Shown one piece after another: positions 47,533 to 56,725 of a DNA stretch of 64,000 bases. The notes under the pieces were generated by a model. That model made no database searches and was not told where the DNA came from. It was given only the letters and a program-made list of their open reading frames with translations. A program made the position numbers and the translations under genes. Source of the DNA: Conexibacter sp. CPCC 205762 (lineage in GTDB: Bacteria > Actinomycetota > Thermoleophilia > Solirubrobacterales > Solirubrobacteraceae); NCBI RefSeq assembly GCF_030646155.1, contig NZ_JAUTDN010000014.1, forward strand, positions 1 to 64,000, written 5' to 3'. Within the stretch, counting starts at the first letter, position 1. Each line of letters begins with the position of its first letter.

Positions 47533-47925
47533 ATGCTCTCGATCACGACGAAATCCCCCTACGCGCTGCGCGCCCTGACCGAGCTGGGACGCCTCGGCGG
47601 CTCCGGCCCGGTCCCGATCGCCGAGCTGGCGAGACGGCGCGAGATCCCCGTCCAGTTCCTCGAGCAGCTGTTCGCGGTCCTGCGCCGGGCGGGCGTGCTG
47701 AGATCGCAGCGCGGCGTCAAGGGCGGCTACAGCTTCGCCAGAGAGCCCGGCGAGATCACCGTGCTGGAGATCGTCGAGCTGCTCGACGGCTCCTTCGGCG
47801 CCGACTCCGAGGGCGTCTTCGCCGAAGCCGCCGCTGCCGCCCGCGCCGTGCTCGCGCAGACCACCGTCGCCGATGTGATCGAGCGCGAAGCGCGCGACGC
47901 CGGCGCGGCGATGTACTACATCTGA
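47533..47925 (+). CDS. Rrf2-family transcriptional regulator
   Basis: The 130-residue Rrf2 regulator has a winged HTH (KSPYALRALTELGRLG, ELARRREIPVQFLEQLFAVL, VLRSQRGVKGGYSFAR). The three Fe-S cysteines of IscR/NsrR are absent, so it resembles CymR-type members that sense cysteine metabolism through protein partners. cysK-cysE lie 5.6 kb downstream, which fits that idea but is not proof. AAGGA 8 nt before the ATG at 47533 decides the start over the GTG at 47512. Confidence 0.92.
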   Translation: MLSITTKSPYALRALTELGRLGGSGPVPIAELARRREIPVQFLEQLFAVLRRAGVLRSQRGVKGGYSFAREPGEITVLEIVELLDGSFGADSEGVFAEAAAAARAVLAQTTVADVIEREARDAGAAMYYI

Positions 47926-47935
47926 GCGCAGCCTC

Positions 47936-48928
47936 GTGACACGAGCCGCTGCCGCAGACCCGATCGCGGCGGTGGCCGCGTCAGCCGCCGGCCGGCGGCT
48001 CCTCGCCGTGCTCCGTTCGCCGACGGCGGAGACGCTCCGCGACGGCCGCCGCGGGCCCGCGATCGCCGGCGCGATCCCACAGGTCGCCGTCACCGGCGAC
48101 GCGCTGATCGACCTGCTCGACGGTCGCGAGCCGCTGCGCTTCGTGCTGACCTGGGACGGCCCGGCGGCTCCGCTTGCGCGCGAGTTGCGCGCGCGCCTGC
48201 GCGGCGACGTCATCCGCCGCGACTGGTGCGACGTCGCCGAGCTGCGCGCGCTCACGTCGCCGGAGATCGAGCTGCGCGTGCTGCCGGGAGAGCGCGCCGA
48301 CGCCTGGGCGGGCCCGCCGGCGAACGTGCTCGGGCTGCGGCAGATCTCCGTCGGCGCCTGGTCGGACGCCGTGCTGACGGTGCGCGCGGCGCGGCTGACG
48401 CTCGACGGCGAGATCGACGACCCGAGCGGCGACCTCGCGGCTCGCCGCGTCCGCCTGTGCGACCCCAGCGGCTTCCACCGTCGACCCGAGGCGCTGCTGC
48501 ACCTCGTGCGGCTCGGCAGCCGGCCCGGTTGGACGATCGAGCCGGAGACGCTCGCCGCCGCGCGCGCAGCACGCGCGACAGGCGCGCTCACGACGGCGCC
48601 GGTCGCGCACCTCGGCGCCGCCTTCGAGCTGCTCGCGGCTGCGCCCGAGGCGGTCGCTGGGCTCGTGCTGCTGCAGTCGCTCGCGCCACAGGTCCCGTTC
48701 GCCGACGGGGTCGAGGTCGACGAGCGGCGGCTGCGCGAAGCCGTCGCGGCGGCGCCGCCGCCGGCCGGCAAGCGCGCTGCAGAACCGCCGCTGGCGGGCG
48801 AGCGCGCCGCGCTGCTGCTGCAGGCACTCCTGCCACAGCCGAACCGCGACCGCGTCGCGGCCTTCCTGCGCGGCGCCCGTCTGGTCGAGCCGTACCGCTA
48901 CGTGAGCTTCGAGAACGACTGGGCGTAG
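47936..48928 (+). CDS. Degenerate CCA-adding enzyme/poly(A) polymerase-like protein
   Basis: The 330-residue protein aligns by eye with class II tRNA nucleotidyltransferases. AVTGDALIDLLDGREPLRFV matches the head region GGxVRDLLLGREPxDxDxV, and a stretch at about 161-209 (DDPSGDLAARRVRLCD, LLHLVRLGSRPGWTIEPETL) matches the neck. The GG-RD and catalytic DxD residues are lost (TGDALID, RFVLTW), so it is probably inactive as a polymerase. It starts at GTG 47936, 10 nt after the Rrf2 gene, implying one operon. Family recall from memory; role unknown. Confidence 0.65.
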   Translation: MTRAAAADPIAAVAASAAGRRLLAVLRSPTAETLRDGRRGPAIAGAIPQVAVTGDALIDLLDGREPLRFVLTWDGPAAPLARELRARLRGDVIRRDWCDVAELRALTSPEIELRVLPGERADAWAGPPANVLGLRQISVGAWSDAVLTVRAARLTLDGEIDDPSGDLAARRVRLCDPSGFHRRPEALLHLVRLGSRPGWTIEPETLAAARAARATGALTTAPVAHLGAAFELLAAAPEAVAGLVLLQSLAPQVPFADGVEVDERRLREAVAAAPPPAGKRAAEPPLAGERAALLLQALLPQPNRDRVAAFLRGARLVEPYRYVSFENDWA

Positions 48929-49476
48929 ACGACGACGCCCTCGGGCCGCGGCCGGTCCGGCGGCGGGTACGCCGGCAGCCTGAGCGCCTGCCAGGCAGCG
49001 TCCGGGACCTCGAACGGCGCGCGGAGCCCGAGCGGCGCGGCGCGCTCGAAGCCGAAGCGGCCGTAGTACGCGGGATCACCGAGCAGCGAGATCAGCGGCA
49101 CGCCCGGCGCCGCTGCCGGCGCGCGCCGCAACGCCTCGCGAATCAACGCCGACCCGATCCCGGCGCGCTGTGCCTCCGGCGCGACCGCGATCGGGGCGAG
49201 CACGAGCAGCGGGACCTGGCCAGGGGCGGCTGCGCCGCGGGCCGGATCGGCGCCGGACGTGGCGCCGCAGGGCACGAGCCGCGCGCGGCTGAAGACGACG
49301 TGCCCGACGACCCGATCGCCGCGCAGTGCGACGAGGCACAGCTCCGGCACGTGCGCCCGCTCGTCCCGCAGCGCGTCGACCAGCCGCGCCTCGGCGTGGG
49401 TCGGAAACGCCAGCTCGTGCACGCGGCGCGCGCCGGCCAGATCCTCCGGCCGCTCGGGGCGCAGCGTCAGCGCCAC
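48898..49476 (-). CDS. GNAT-family N-acetyltransferase
   Basis: The 192-residue protein has the GNAT acetyl-CoA loop in LAPIAVAPEAQRAGIGSALI and the later strand ISLLGDPAYYGRFGF, typical of the YhbS-like branch. Substrate unknown. Its 3' end overlaps by 31 nt the convergent CCA-like gene. The downstream rsgA gene on the same strand is separated by 10 nt, so both may share a transcript. Confidence 0.92.
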   Translation of the reverse strand: MALTLRPERPEDLAGARRVHELAFPTHAEARLVDALRDERAHVPELCLVALRGDRVVGHVVFSRARLVPCGATSGADPARGAAAPGQVPLLVLAPIAVAPEAQRAGIGSALIREALRRAPAAAPGVPLISLLGDPAYYGRFGFERAAPLGLRAPFEVPDAAWQALRLPAYPPPDRPRPEGVVVYAQSFSKLT

Positions 49477-49486
49477 GGAGCGCGGC

Positions 49487-50539
49487 TCACTCGTCCCCGC
49501 CCTTGACCCGCCGCGCTTCGCGCTGGACGCGCTCGTAGAAGCGGCCTCTGGACTCGCGGGCTCTGGCGGCGGCGCGTCTGTCGTCGATCCAGGCCTGCTC
49601 TCTGGAGAGCTTGCGCCACGCCTCCAGGCGCGCGGGCGGGACGACGCCGCGGACGGCGCAGTCGGGCTCGCTGTCGTGCTGGCAGTCGGAGAAGCGGCAG
49701 CCGGCGGCCAGCTCGGCGACGTCCTCGAAGGTGTCGTCGACGCCGCCGTCCCACATGCCGACCTCGCGCATGCCGGGCGTGTCGATCAGCAGGCCGCCGT
49801 GGGGGAGCGCGAGCAGCTCGCGCGTGACGGTCGTGTGGCGGCCGCGGCCGTCGGACTCGCGGATCTCGCCGGTCGCCTGGCGCTCCTCGCCCAGCAGCGC
49901 GTTGACGAGCGTCGACTTGCCGGCGCCGGAAGGGCCGAGCAGGACGGCGGTCGCGCCCGGCGGCAGCAGGCTGCGGACGGCGCTGACGCCGTCGCCGCTC
50001 TTGGAGCAGACGGCGATCGAGTCGGCGATCCCGATCGCGCGGCCGAGCCGCAGCGCGGTCGCGTCGGCGTCGGGGTCGAGGTCGGCCTTCGTCAGCAGCA
50101 GCGCGACCGGCACCTCGCCGGCGCCGGCGATCGCGACCAGCCGCTCGGCGCGCCGCTCGTTCGGCTCCGGCAGCGGCTCGGCGACCAGCGCCAGCTCGAC
50201 GTTCGCCGCCAGCACCTGGCGGTCGGCGCGGCCCTCGCCGACGGCGCGGCGGACGACCGTGCCGTGACGGGGAAGGACGGCTGCGATCGCGTCGCCGCCG
50301 TCGAGCACGACCCAGTCGCCGGTGATCGGCGGGCCGTCGCTCTCGCCTCTGACCTTCGCGCGCGCATGCACCAGCCGCGGCGCGGCGTCGCTGCCGGGCT
50401 CCGCCACGAGCCAGACTCCGCTGTGCTGCGAGAGCACGCGCGCCGGCACGAGCCGCTCCTCGCCGAGCGCCTCGCGCGCGGCCTGCAGTTCGGCGTCGAG
50501 GTCGTCGCGCCGGCCGATTCCGGCGGGAAAAGCGGTCAC
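49487..50539 (-). CDS. rsgA: Ribosome small-subunit-dependent GTPase A
   Basis: RsgA (350 residues) matures the 30S subunit. It has an OB fold (about 35-110), a circularly permuted GTPase domain (NKxD-type LLTKADLD before P-loop GPSGAGKSTLVNAL, then DTPGMREVGMW) and zinc ligands in CRFSDCQHDSEPDCAV. The GTG at 50539 has TACGCT 8 nt upstream; an in-frame GTG at 50581 would extend the N-terminus by 14 residues. Confidence 0.95.
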   Translation of the reverse strand: MTAFPAGIGRRDDLDAELQAAREALGEERLVPARVLSQHSGVWLVAEPGSDAAPRLVHARAKVRGESDGPPITGDWVVLDGGDAIAAVLPRHGTVVRRAVGEGRADRQVLAANVELALVAEPLPEPNERRAERLVAIAGAGEVPVALLLTKADLDPDADATALRLGRAIGIADSIAVCSKSGDGVSAVRSLLPPGATAVLLGPSGAGKSTLVNALLGEERQATGEIRESDGRGRHTTVTRELLALPHGGLLIDTPGMREVGMWDGGVDDTFEDVAELAAGCRFSDCQHDSEPDCAVRGVVPPARLEAWRKLSREQAWIDDRRAAARARESRGRFYERVQREARRVKGGDE

Positions 50540-50601
50540 TGCCGGCGAGCGTAGCGGAAGCTGGCGGCAGAACCTTGACACGGCGATGTTAGGGTTGCGC
50601 G

Positions 50602-51597
50602 ATGACGACCGACGGCGCCGCGCCCTACCCGAAGATCGAGCTGCACGTCCACCTCGAAGGCGCCGTCTCGCCGGAGCTGCTGCTGGCGGCCGCCAGACGC
50701 AACGGCTTCGCGCTCCCGGTCGGCACGCCGGAGGAGCTGCGCGCCTTCATGCGCTTTCGCGACTTCGACCACTTCATCGAGTCATGGTTCGCGACGACGC
50801 CGGCGCTGCAGACCGAGCAGGACTACCGCGAGCTGGTCCTCGACTACGCCCGCCGCGCGCAGCAGCGCGGCGCCGTCTACCTCGAGGCGATCTTCTCGCC
50901 GACCGACAAGCTGACCGCCGGGATCGACCTGGAGACCGTCTTCGAGGGCTTCTGCGCGGGCGTCCAGCAGGCGCGCGAGGAGCTGGGGATCGAGGTCCGG
51001 CTGACGCCCGACATCACGCGCGGCGTCGACCTCGACGTCGCCGAGCGGACCGCGCGCCTCGCCGTCGCCCACCGCGACCGCGGCGTCGTCGCGCTCGGCC
51101 TCGGCGGCGCGGAGGCGCAGTTCCCGCCCGAGCCGTACGCGCCGGCGTTCGCGATCGCGCGCGAGGGCGGGATCGGCTCAGTCCCGCACGCGGGCGAGAC
51201 GGCCGGCCCGGCCTCGATCCGCGGCGCGCTGGAGACGCTGCACGCCGACCGCATCCGTCACGGCGTGCGCGCGGTCGAGGACCCCGGCCTCGTGCGCGAG
51301 CTGGCCGACCGCGGCATGGTGCTCGACGTCTGCGTGCTGTCGAACGTCTGCCTGTCGGTCACCGACAGCGTCGCGAACCATCCGCTGCCGCAGCTGCTGG
51401 CGGCCGGCGTGCCGGTCACCGTCAACACCGACGACCCGACCTTCTTCGACTGCGAGCTGGACGACGAGCACGCCGCCGCCCGCTCGCTCGGCGCCGACCC
51501 CAAAGGGCTGTTCGAGGCCGGCATCGCCGGCGCGCTGTGCGAGCCGGAGCTGAAGCAGCGGCTGCGCGACGTCGCCGCCGCGCACCGCTGGGGCTAG
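50602..51597 (+). CDS. Adenosine deaminase-family amidohydrolase
   Basis: The 331-residue TIM-barrel deaminase keeps all metal and catalytic motifs: KIELHVHLEGA, GIGSVPHAGETAGPASI, RIRHGVRA and VNTDDPTFFD. It could be adenosine deaminase or aminodeoxyfutalosine deaminase of the futalosine menaquinone route; no mqn gene lies nearby to decide. It is divergent from rsgA. TAGGGT lies 6 nt before the ATG. Confidence 0.92.
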   Translation: MTTDGAAPYPKIELHVHLEGAVSPELLLAAARRNGFALPVGTPEELRAFMRFRDFDHFIESWFATTPALQTEQDYRELVLDYARRAQQRGAVYLEAIFSPTDKLTAGIDLETVFEGFCAGVQQAREELGIEVRLTPDITRGVDLDVAERTARLAVAHRDRGVVALGLGGAEAQFPPEPYAPAFAIAREGGIGSVPHAGETAGPASIRGALETLHADRIRHGVRAVEDPGLVRELADRGMVLDVCVLSNVCLSVTDSVANHPLPQLLAAGVPVTVNTDDPTFFDCELDDEHAAARSLGADPKGLFEAGIAGALCEPELKQRLRDVAAAHRWG

Positions 51598-52070
51598 GCC
51601 GCGACCGCGACCGGCTCGCCGAGGTCGGCGAAGGCGCGCTCGGCGACGTCGGCGTCGACGCGGAACGACTCGCGACGGGCGTGCTCCTCGTCGATCAGCG
51701 TCTTTATCGCCGTGAACTCGCCGGTCGGCAGCTCGTGGACGGTCGCGAGCGGGCGCACGTCGGCGTCGGCTGCGGCGGCGGCCTCGGCCGCGGCCGGCAT
51801 GACCGGCTCGCCGGAGCGGTAGCGGATCACGCAGAAGAGCGCGACTGCGGCGAAGCTGCCGGCGATCACGTTGCCGACGCCGAGCATCACGGCGCCGAGG
51901 CCGGCGAGGTTGACGTAGCCGGTCATGACGTTGACGAGGATGCCGATCAGCCAGCCGGTCGGCGATTGGCCGTTCGACGATCGGCTGCGCACCATCGTGC
52001 GGATGTGGGGCAGGGTCCCGGCGAAGCCGAGCACGATCGCGAAGGAGGAGGCGATGGAGATGAGGGTCAT
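51594..52070 (-). CDS. PQ-loop/SemiSWEET-like membrane protein with soluble tail
   Basis: The 158-residue protein has three TM segments in its first 90 residues and a PQ-loop-like turn (LGFAGTLPHIRTMVRSRSSNGQSPTGW, His in place of Gln). Half-SWEETs of this size transport sugars as dimers, but many single PQ-loop proteins are uncharacterised. About 70 soluble, Ala/Glu-rich residues follow, which is unusual. Its 3' end overlaps the deaminase gene by 4 nt. Confidence 0.8.
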   Translation of the reverse strand: MTLISIASSFAIVLGFAGTLPHIRTMVRSRSSNGQSPTGWLIGILVNVMTGYVNLAGLGAVMLGVGNVIAGSFAAVALFCVIRYRSGEPVMPAAAEAAAAADADVRPLATVHELPTGEFTAIKTLIDEEHARRESFRVDADVAERAFADLGEPVAVAA

Positions 52071-52384
52071 GGCGAGCAGGTGGGTGCGCGGGTGTTCAGG
52101 GCAGCACGAGAACCGCGGAGCGCGACCCCATGCGAAGGTGGTTCGGGCGGCCCATCTAGACGCCGGCGGTCGCAGCCGGAGTCAGGGACTTACGTGGACC
52201 TCGCGGAGCGTGAGCTCCGCGAGACGACCTGAGAGGGGGCGGGAGGAAGAACGTTTTGCGTTCCGCTCCCAGAACGCATTATCGGCACGATCGTTGCGCC
52301 TGCAAGGGTCCTGTGACCTCACTCACATTCACATTCTGTGAAGAGGGGATGTGCGCACGTTCACACGACGGGCGCGGCGTGTCG
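52071..52384. other. Gene-free 314-bp region
   Basis: No credible ORF is present. It contains a 10-bp GTGA-loop hairpin at 52200-52223, a short inverted repeat GCGTTC/GAACGC (52258-52277), and an AT-richer patch with repeated TCAC/ACATTC words (about 52316-52345) that could hold the promoter of the PQ-loop gene or a regulator site. No tRNA or known riboswitch was recognised. Confidence 0.5.
52200..52223. terminator. Hairpin with GNRA-type loop
   Basis: CTCGCGGAGC and GCTCCGCGAG form a perfect 10-bp stem around GTGA. It is downstream of the minus-strand phosphatase gene and is probably its terminator. Confidence 0.6.
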
Positions 52385-53107
52385 CTACGGCAGCGTGTAC
52401 ATCGGGTTCGGCAGCTTGAAGGTGCGCGTCGCGGCACCGCCGGAGAGGTCGCTCTGCTGGTCGCCGATCGACAGCACGACGCGGCGCCCGCCGCGCTGCA
52501 GCGCCTTGCGCGCGCTCGCCTTGAACGGCACGACCGAGTCCGCGTGGTCCGACGACGGCCGCAGCCTCAGCGTCCACGGCCCGCGCACGCCCGCGCTGGC
52601 GAGCTGGTCGCTCGTTAGCTGCTTCAGGCCGTCGGGCCGGCCGGTCACGAACGCGACCCGCACGCCCGCTCGCTGCGCCTGTCTGACGAGCGCGACGACC
52701 GGCTTGATCGCGCTGTGCGGGCCGGCGGCGACGCAGACGCTGCGCTGCAGGTTCGTGAAGCCGGCGCCCTTCATGCAGGCGTAGCTCGACAGGACCGTGT
52801 CGTCGATGTCGAAGACCGCGACCAGCCTGCCGGTGGCGCGTCTGGCGGCGGCCGGCCTTCTGATCCCGCGCGTCGCGGCGCGCACCTGCGCGGCGAGGAA
52901 TCTCGACGCGCTCGACGCGACGGCGGCGCTGTCGCGCGCCCAGCCGCCGTCGTTCCAGTAGGTCTCGATCGCGGCGATCTGATCGGCCGTCGGGTCGGCG
53001 GCGGGAGCGGTCGCCGGCGGCGCGGCGGCCGGCGTGACGGCGGGCGCGGCGGCCAGCCCGAGGCTGAGCAGCGCGGCGGTGGCAAGCGTCCGTGCGGAAG
53101 TCGACAT
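52385..53107 (-). CDS. Secreted HAD-superfamily acid phosphatase
   Basis: The 240-residue protein has a signal peptide ([19 protein letters not shown]) and a HAD fold: catalytic [14 protein letters not shown], motif II in [10 protein letters not shown], Lys in [11 protein letters not shown] and acidic [15 protein letters not shown]. It resembles class B/C acid phosphatases that release phosphate from nucleotides or other monoesters outside the membrane. Divergent from cysK with a 26-nt gap between start codons. Confidence 0.92.
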   Translation of the reverse strand: MSTSARTLATAALLSLGLAAAPAVTPAAAPPATAPAADPTADQIAAIETYWNDGGWARDSAAVASSASRFLAAQVRAATRGIRRPAAARRATGRLVAVFDIDDTVLSSYACMKGAGFTNLQRSVCVAAGPHSAIKPVVALVRQAQRAGVRVAFVTGRPDGLKQLTSDQLASAGVRGPWTLRLRPSSDHADSVVPFKASARKALQRGGRRVVLSIGDQQSDLSGGAATRTFKLPNPMYTLP

Positions 53108-53117
53108 CGCTGACCAT

Positions 53118-53123
53118 TATCGT
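53118..53123 (+). promoter_or_regulatory. Candidate -10 of cysK
   Basis: TATCGT ends 10 nt before the cysK ATG; no ribosome site is visible. Confidence 0.48.
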
Positions 53124-53133
53124 TACGGGCGCA

Positions 53134-54063
53134 ATGCCGCGAATCCCGATCAACATTGCCGACCACGTCGGCCGCACTCCGATGGTCCAACTGACCCGGA
53201 TCGTGCCCGAGAACGCGCCCGGCGAGCTGTTCGGAAAGCTCGAGGCGTTCAACCCCGGCGGCAGCGTCAAGGACCGCATCGGCGTCGCGATGATCGAGGC
53301 CGCCGAGGCCGAGGGCCGGATCGAGCCGGGCCGCACGACGATCGTCGAGGCGACCAGCGGCAACACCGGCATCGCGCTCGCGTTCGTCTGCGCCGCCAAG
53401 GGCTACGACCTCGTGCTGACGCTCCCGCAGGGGATGAGCCGCGAGCGCGAGGGCCTGCTGAGACTGTACGGCGCCCGCTTCGAGATCACCGAGTCGCTCG
53501 GCGGCATGAACGAGGCGGTCGAGGCGGCGAGAGCGCTCGCCCGCAACGGCGACGTCTTCCTGCCCGACCAGTTCTCCAACCCCGCCAACCCCGAGGCCCA
53601 CCGCCGCGCGACCGGCCCCGAGATCTGGGACGCGATGGACGGCCAGGTCGACGTGCTCGTCGCCGGCGTCGGCACCGGCGGGACGATCACCGGCACCGGC
53701 GAGTACCTCAAGCAGAGAAACCCGCGCCTCGAGGTGATCGCGGTCGAGCCGCGCACCTCCGCGGTGCTGTCGGGCCGCTACGCCGGGCCGCACAAGATCC
53801 AGGGGATCGGCGCCGGCTTCGTGCCGCCGGTCCTCAACCGCGAGCTGCTCGACGAGGTGATCACGGTCGACGACGAGGACGCGATCGGGACCGCGCGGCT
53901 GCTGGCGCGGCGCGAGGGCGTGCTCGCCGGCATCTCCTGCGGCGCCGCCGCGTGGGCCGCGATCGAGGTCGCGAAGCGGCCGGCGTCGAAGGGCAAGCGG
54001 ATCGTCACGATCCTGCCCGACTCCGGCGAGCGCTACGTCTCGACGCCCTTCTTCGCCCCCTGA
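53134..54063 (+). CDS. cysK: Cysteine synthase (O-acetylserine sulfhydrylase)
   Basis: The 309-residue fold-type II PLP enzyme makes cysteine from O-acetylserine and sulfide. The PLP lysine lies in [11 protein letters not shown] (Lys46), the substrate loop is [10 protein letters not shown], and the phosphate cup is [12 protein letters not shown]. The start is [13 protein letters not shown] at 53134; an in-frame extension upstream lacks support. cysE follows 30 nt later, forming the usual cysteine operon. Confidence 0.96.
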   Translation: MPRIPINIADHVGRTPMVQLTRIVPENAPGELFGKLEAFNPGGSVKDRIGVAMIEAAEAEGRIEPGRTTIVEATSGNTGIALAFVCAAKGYDLVLTLPQGMSREREGLLRLYGARFEITESLGGMNEAVEAARALARNGDVFLPDQFSNPANPEAHRRATGPEIWDAMDGQVDVLVAGVGTGGTITGTGEYLKQRNPRLEVIAVEPRTSAVLSGRYAGPHKIQGIGAGFVPPVLNRELLDEVITVDDEDAIGTARLLARREGVLAGISCGAAAWAAIEVAKRPASKGKRIVTILPDSGERYVSTPFFAP

Positions 54064-54092
54064 CGCACCCCGCGCGGGGCTACGATCTGACG

Positions 54093-54848
54093 ATGGTCGG
54101 TTTCCGCACCCTCCGCCGCGTCGGCGGGGAGATCCGCAGGGACGTCCGCGCTGCTCAGGAGCGCGATCCCGCCGCGCGCGACGTCGGCGCCGTCGAGATC
54201 CTGGCGATCTGGCCGGGCGTCCACGCCGTGCTCGCCTACCGCGTCGCGCACGCGCTGCAGCAGGCCGGCGTGCCGCTGCTGCCGCGGATCATCGCCGGCT
54301 TCTCGCGCGCCGTCACCGGGATCGAGATCCACCCGGCCGCGTGCATCGGCTCCAGCTTCTTCGTCGACCACGGGATGGGCGTCGTGATCGGCGAGACGGC
54401 GGTGATCGGCGACGACGTCACGCTCTACCAGGGCGTCACGCTCGGCGGCACCGGCTTCGCGACCGGCAAGCGCCATCCGACCGTCGAGGACAACGTCACG
54501 ATCGGCTCCGGCGCCAAGCTGCTGGGCCCGATCACGATCGGCCACGGCTCGAAGATCGGCGCCAACACGGTCGTCATCCACGACGTGCCGCCGAACTCGA
54601 CCGTCGTCGGCAACCCCGGCCACCCGGTCCGGATCGACGGCAAGCGGCCCGAGGGCCCCGACGCCGACTGGGTCCACCTGCCCGACCCGATCTCCGACGC
54701 GATCAAGGGCCTCGCCAGCCGCATCGGCGCGCTGGAGCGGGCGCTGGCCGAGGCGCGCCGCGAGAACGGCGAGATCGTCGCCGACGAGCCGGAGGCCGAG
54801 CTGCCGCCGGTGCGCCCGGCGCGCGGTCCGAACCCGGCCGGCGGCTAG
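54093..54848 (+). CDS. cysE: Serine O-acetyltransferase
   Basis: The 251-residue CysE acetylates serine for CysK. It has the N-terminal helical part ([19 protein letters not shown]) and a left-handed beta-helix with hexapeptide repeats ([38 protein letters not shown]). The C-terminal tail is long and Pro/Ala/Glu-rich and lacks the classic terminal Ile used to bind CysK. TACGAT lies 6 nt before the ATG. Confidence 0.95.
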   Translation: MVGFRTLRRVGGEIRRDVRAAQERDPAARDVGAVEILAIWPGVHAVLAYRVAHALQQAGVPLLPRIIAGFSRAVTGIEIHPAACIGSSFFVDHGMGVVIGETAVIGDDVTLYQGVTLGGTGFATGKRHPTVEDNVTIGSGAKLLGPITIGHGSKIGANTVVIHDVPPNSTVVGNPGHPVRIDGKRPEGPDADWVHLPDPISDAIKGLASRIGALERALAEARRENGEIVADEPEAELPPVRPARGPNPAGG

Positions 54849-54859
54849 TGCTTCGCATT

Positions 54860-54909
54860 GCGAGTTCCACGACGGCGCCGCGCACGGCGACGCCGTAGCG
54901 GGAACTCGC
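54860..54909. terminator. Bidirectional terminator between cysE and glycosyltransferase
   Basis: GCGAGTTCC (54860-54868) pairs with GGAACTCGC (54901-54909), and an inner ACGGCG/CGCCGT pair extends the structure. It fills the gap between convergent genes. Confidence 0.7.
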
Positions 54910-54911
54910 GG

Positions 54912-55676
54912 CTAGGACGCTGTTCGCTTGCGCGCCGCGACGCGCGCGAGCGCGGCCGGCGCGCTGCGGCGCAGCTGCGGCACGCGCCACATCGCCTCGC
55001 GGGCGATCTTGCCGGACATCTTGCTGCTGCCGATCTCGCGGTCTCTGAAGACGATCGGCACCTCGGTCACGCGGAAGCCGGCGAGCACCGCGCGGTAGGT
55101 GATCTCGATCTGGAAGACGTAGCCCTGCGAGCGCACGCTCTCCAGCTCGATCGCCTCCAGCACCTCGCGGCGGATGCACTTGAAGCCGCCGGTCAGGTCG
55201 CGCTGGGGGAGCCGCAGCACGAGCTGCGCGTAGAGGCAGCCGCCGCGGCTGATGAAGCGCCGCGTCAGCCCCCAGTTGCGGACGCCGCCGCCGGGCACGT
55301 AGCGCGAGCCGAGCACGACGTCGGCGCCTCTCGCCGCCTCCAGCAGGCGCGGCAGGTAGAGCGGGTCGTGCGAGAGGTCGGCGTCCATCTCGAACAGCAG
55401 CTGCGCGCCACGTTCGAGCGCGTGCGCGAAGCCGGCGAGGTAGGCCTTGCCGAGGCCGCCCTTGCCGCTGCGGTGCAGCACCTCGACGACGCCCAGCTCC
55501 TCGCCGAGCCGCTCGGCGATCGCGCCGGTGCCGTCCGGGGAGCCGTCGTCGACGACGAGGATGCGGTGATCGCCGGGCGCGGCGGTCGACAGCTGGCCGG
55601 CGACGGCGCGCAGCAGCTGCTCGATCGAACCGGCCTCGTTGTACGTCGGGACGATGATCCAGATCGCGGGCGACAT
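54912..55676 (-). CDS. Polyprenol-phosphate mannosyltransferase-like GT2 enzyme
   Basis: The 254-residue GT2 protein matches Dpm1/Ppm1 catalytic domains: IIVPTYNEAGSIEQLL, ILVVDDGSPDGT, DXD-type FEMDADLSHDP, DVVLGSRYVPGGGVRNW and QGYVFQIEITYR. It would transfer mannose from GDP-mannose to polyprenyl phosphate on the inner membrane face. It lacks the C-terminal GtrA/TM segment. The ATG at 55676 has TACCCT exactly 10 nt upstream on the minus strand. Confidence 0.93.
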   Translation of the reverse strand: MSPAIWIIVPTYNEAGSIEQLLRAVAGQLSTAAPGDHRILVVDDGSPDGTGAIAERLGEELGVVEVLHRSGKGGLGKAYLAGFAHALERGAQLLFEMDADLSHDPLYLPRLLEAARGADVVLGSRYVPGGGVRNWGLTRRFISRGGCLYAQLVLRLPQRDLTGGFKCIRREVLEAIELESVRSQGYVFQIEITYRAVLAGFRVTEVPIVFRDREIGSSKMSGKIAREAMWRVPQLRRSAPAALARVAARKRTAS

Positions 55677-55686
55677 GCGGCGGCGA

Positions 55687-55692
55687 AGGGTA
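55687..55692 (-). promoter_or_regulatory. Candidate -10 of GT2 gene
   Basis: TACCCT on the minus strand ends 10 nt before the ATG at 55676; no Shine-Dalgarno between. Confidence 0.48.
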
Positions 55693-55740
55693 ATGGAGAC
55701 AGCGACCATCCGCCCGATGAGCGATCATCAGGTGAGTCGC

Positions 55741-56691
55741 ATGAACCTCGAGGAGCTGCTCAGAGTGATCCGCGGGCCGGCCAGGCCGACGCCGAGACAG
55801 CTGGCCCACCGTCGCCGCCGCGCGACGCTGCTGGCCGCGCTCGCGGCCTTCGCGTTCATCTTCGGCATCGTCGTCGGCGCCGGCAGCGGCAGCAGCTCCG
55901 AGGTCGCCGTCGACACCCAGAAGGTCGGCTGGTACGGCCATCTGAGAATGCTCGCGGGCGGCGGCAGAGGGTCGCTGTCGCTTGAGCAGCGCGCGGCCGA
56001 GAACGCGGCGATCAACAGAGCGCTGTCGGCGACGCCGTTCATCCGCATGGGCGGCAGAAACACGAGAGAGGTCGCGCTGACCTTCGACGACGGCCCCGGC
56101 CAGGACACCGAGGACCTGCTCGACGTGCTGGAGCAGGAGCACGTGCCGGCGACCTTCTTCATGCTCGGCAAGAACATCCCCGAGTTCCCCAACGCCGTGA
56201 AGCGGCTGATCGACGCCGGCGTCCCGCTCGACGACCACTCGATGGACCACCCGGCGATGGCGTCGCTCGGGGCCGACGAGCAGCGCGCCCAGATCGCTGG
56301 CGCGGCGTCGGTGATCGAGGACACCGGCGCGCCCTACCCGCGCCTCTTCCGCCCGCCGTACGGCTCCTACAACCAGACGACGCACGAGGTCCTCGGCAGA
56401 CTGAGAATGCTGTCGGTGCTGTGGTCGGTCGACAGCCAGGACTACACGAAGCCGGGCGTCGACGCGATCGTCAACAACGTCGTCTCGGCGATCCACCCGG
56501 GCGCGATCGTGCTGATGCACGACGGCGGCGGCGACCGCACGCAGACGATCGCCGCGGTCAAGCGGATCATCCCCGAGCTGCGCAGACAGGGCTACAGATT
56601 CGTGACCGTGCCGCGGCTGCTGCTGGACGATCCGCCGGTCGCCGACGAGCAGGGCCTGCCGTCCGGCTTCAACCCCACCGGCGCCGGCTGA
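55741..56691 (+). CDS. Membrane-anchored polysaccharide deacetylase (NodB homology)
   Basis: The 316-residue protein has an N-terminal TM anchor (LLAALAAFAFIFGIVVGAGS, about 29-48) and an extracellular NodB domain: VALTFDDGPGQDTEDLLDVL, metal His pair in DDHSMDHPAM, FRPPYGSYN and a late VLMHDGGG. It probably deacetylates peptidoglycan or another cell-wall glycan. I chose ATG 55741 because AGGTGAG lies 6 nt upstream; ATG 55717 and 55693 are also in frame. Divergent from the glycosyltransferase. Confidence 0.92.
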   Translation: MNLEELLRVIRGPARPTPRQLAHRRRRATLLAALAAFAFIFGIVVGAGSGSSSEVAVDTQKVGWYGHLRMLAGGGRGSLSLEQRAAENAAINRALSATPFIRMGGRNTREVALTFDDGPGQDTEDLLDVLEQEHVPATFFMLGKNIPEFPNAVKRLIDAGVPLDDHSMDHPAMASLGADEQRAQIAGAASVIEDTGAPYPRLFRPPYGSYNQTTHEVLGRLRMLSVLWSVDSQDYTKPGVDAIVNNVVSAIHPGAIVLMHDGGGDRTQTIAAVKRIIPELRRQGYRFVTVPRLLLDDPPVADEQGLPSGFNPTGAG

Positions 56692-56725
56692 GCCACACGC
56701 CGGTCGAGGGGCTACCCTCGAACAG

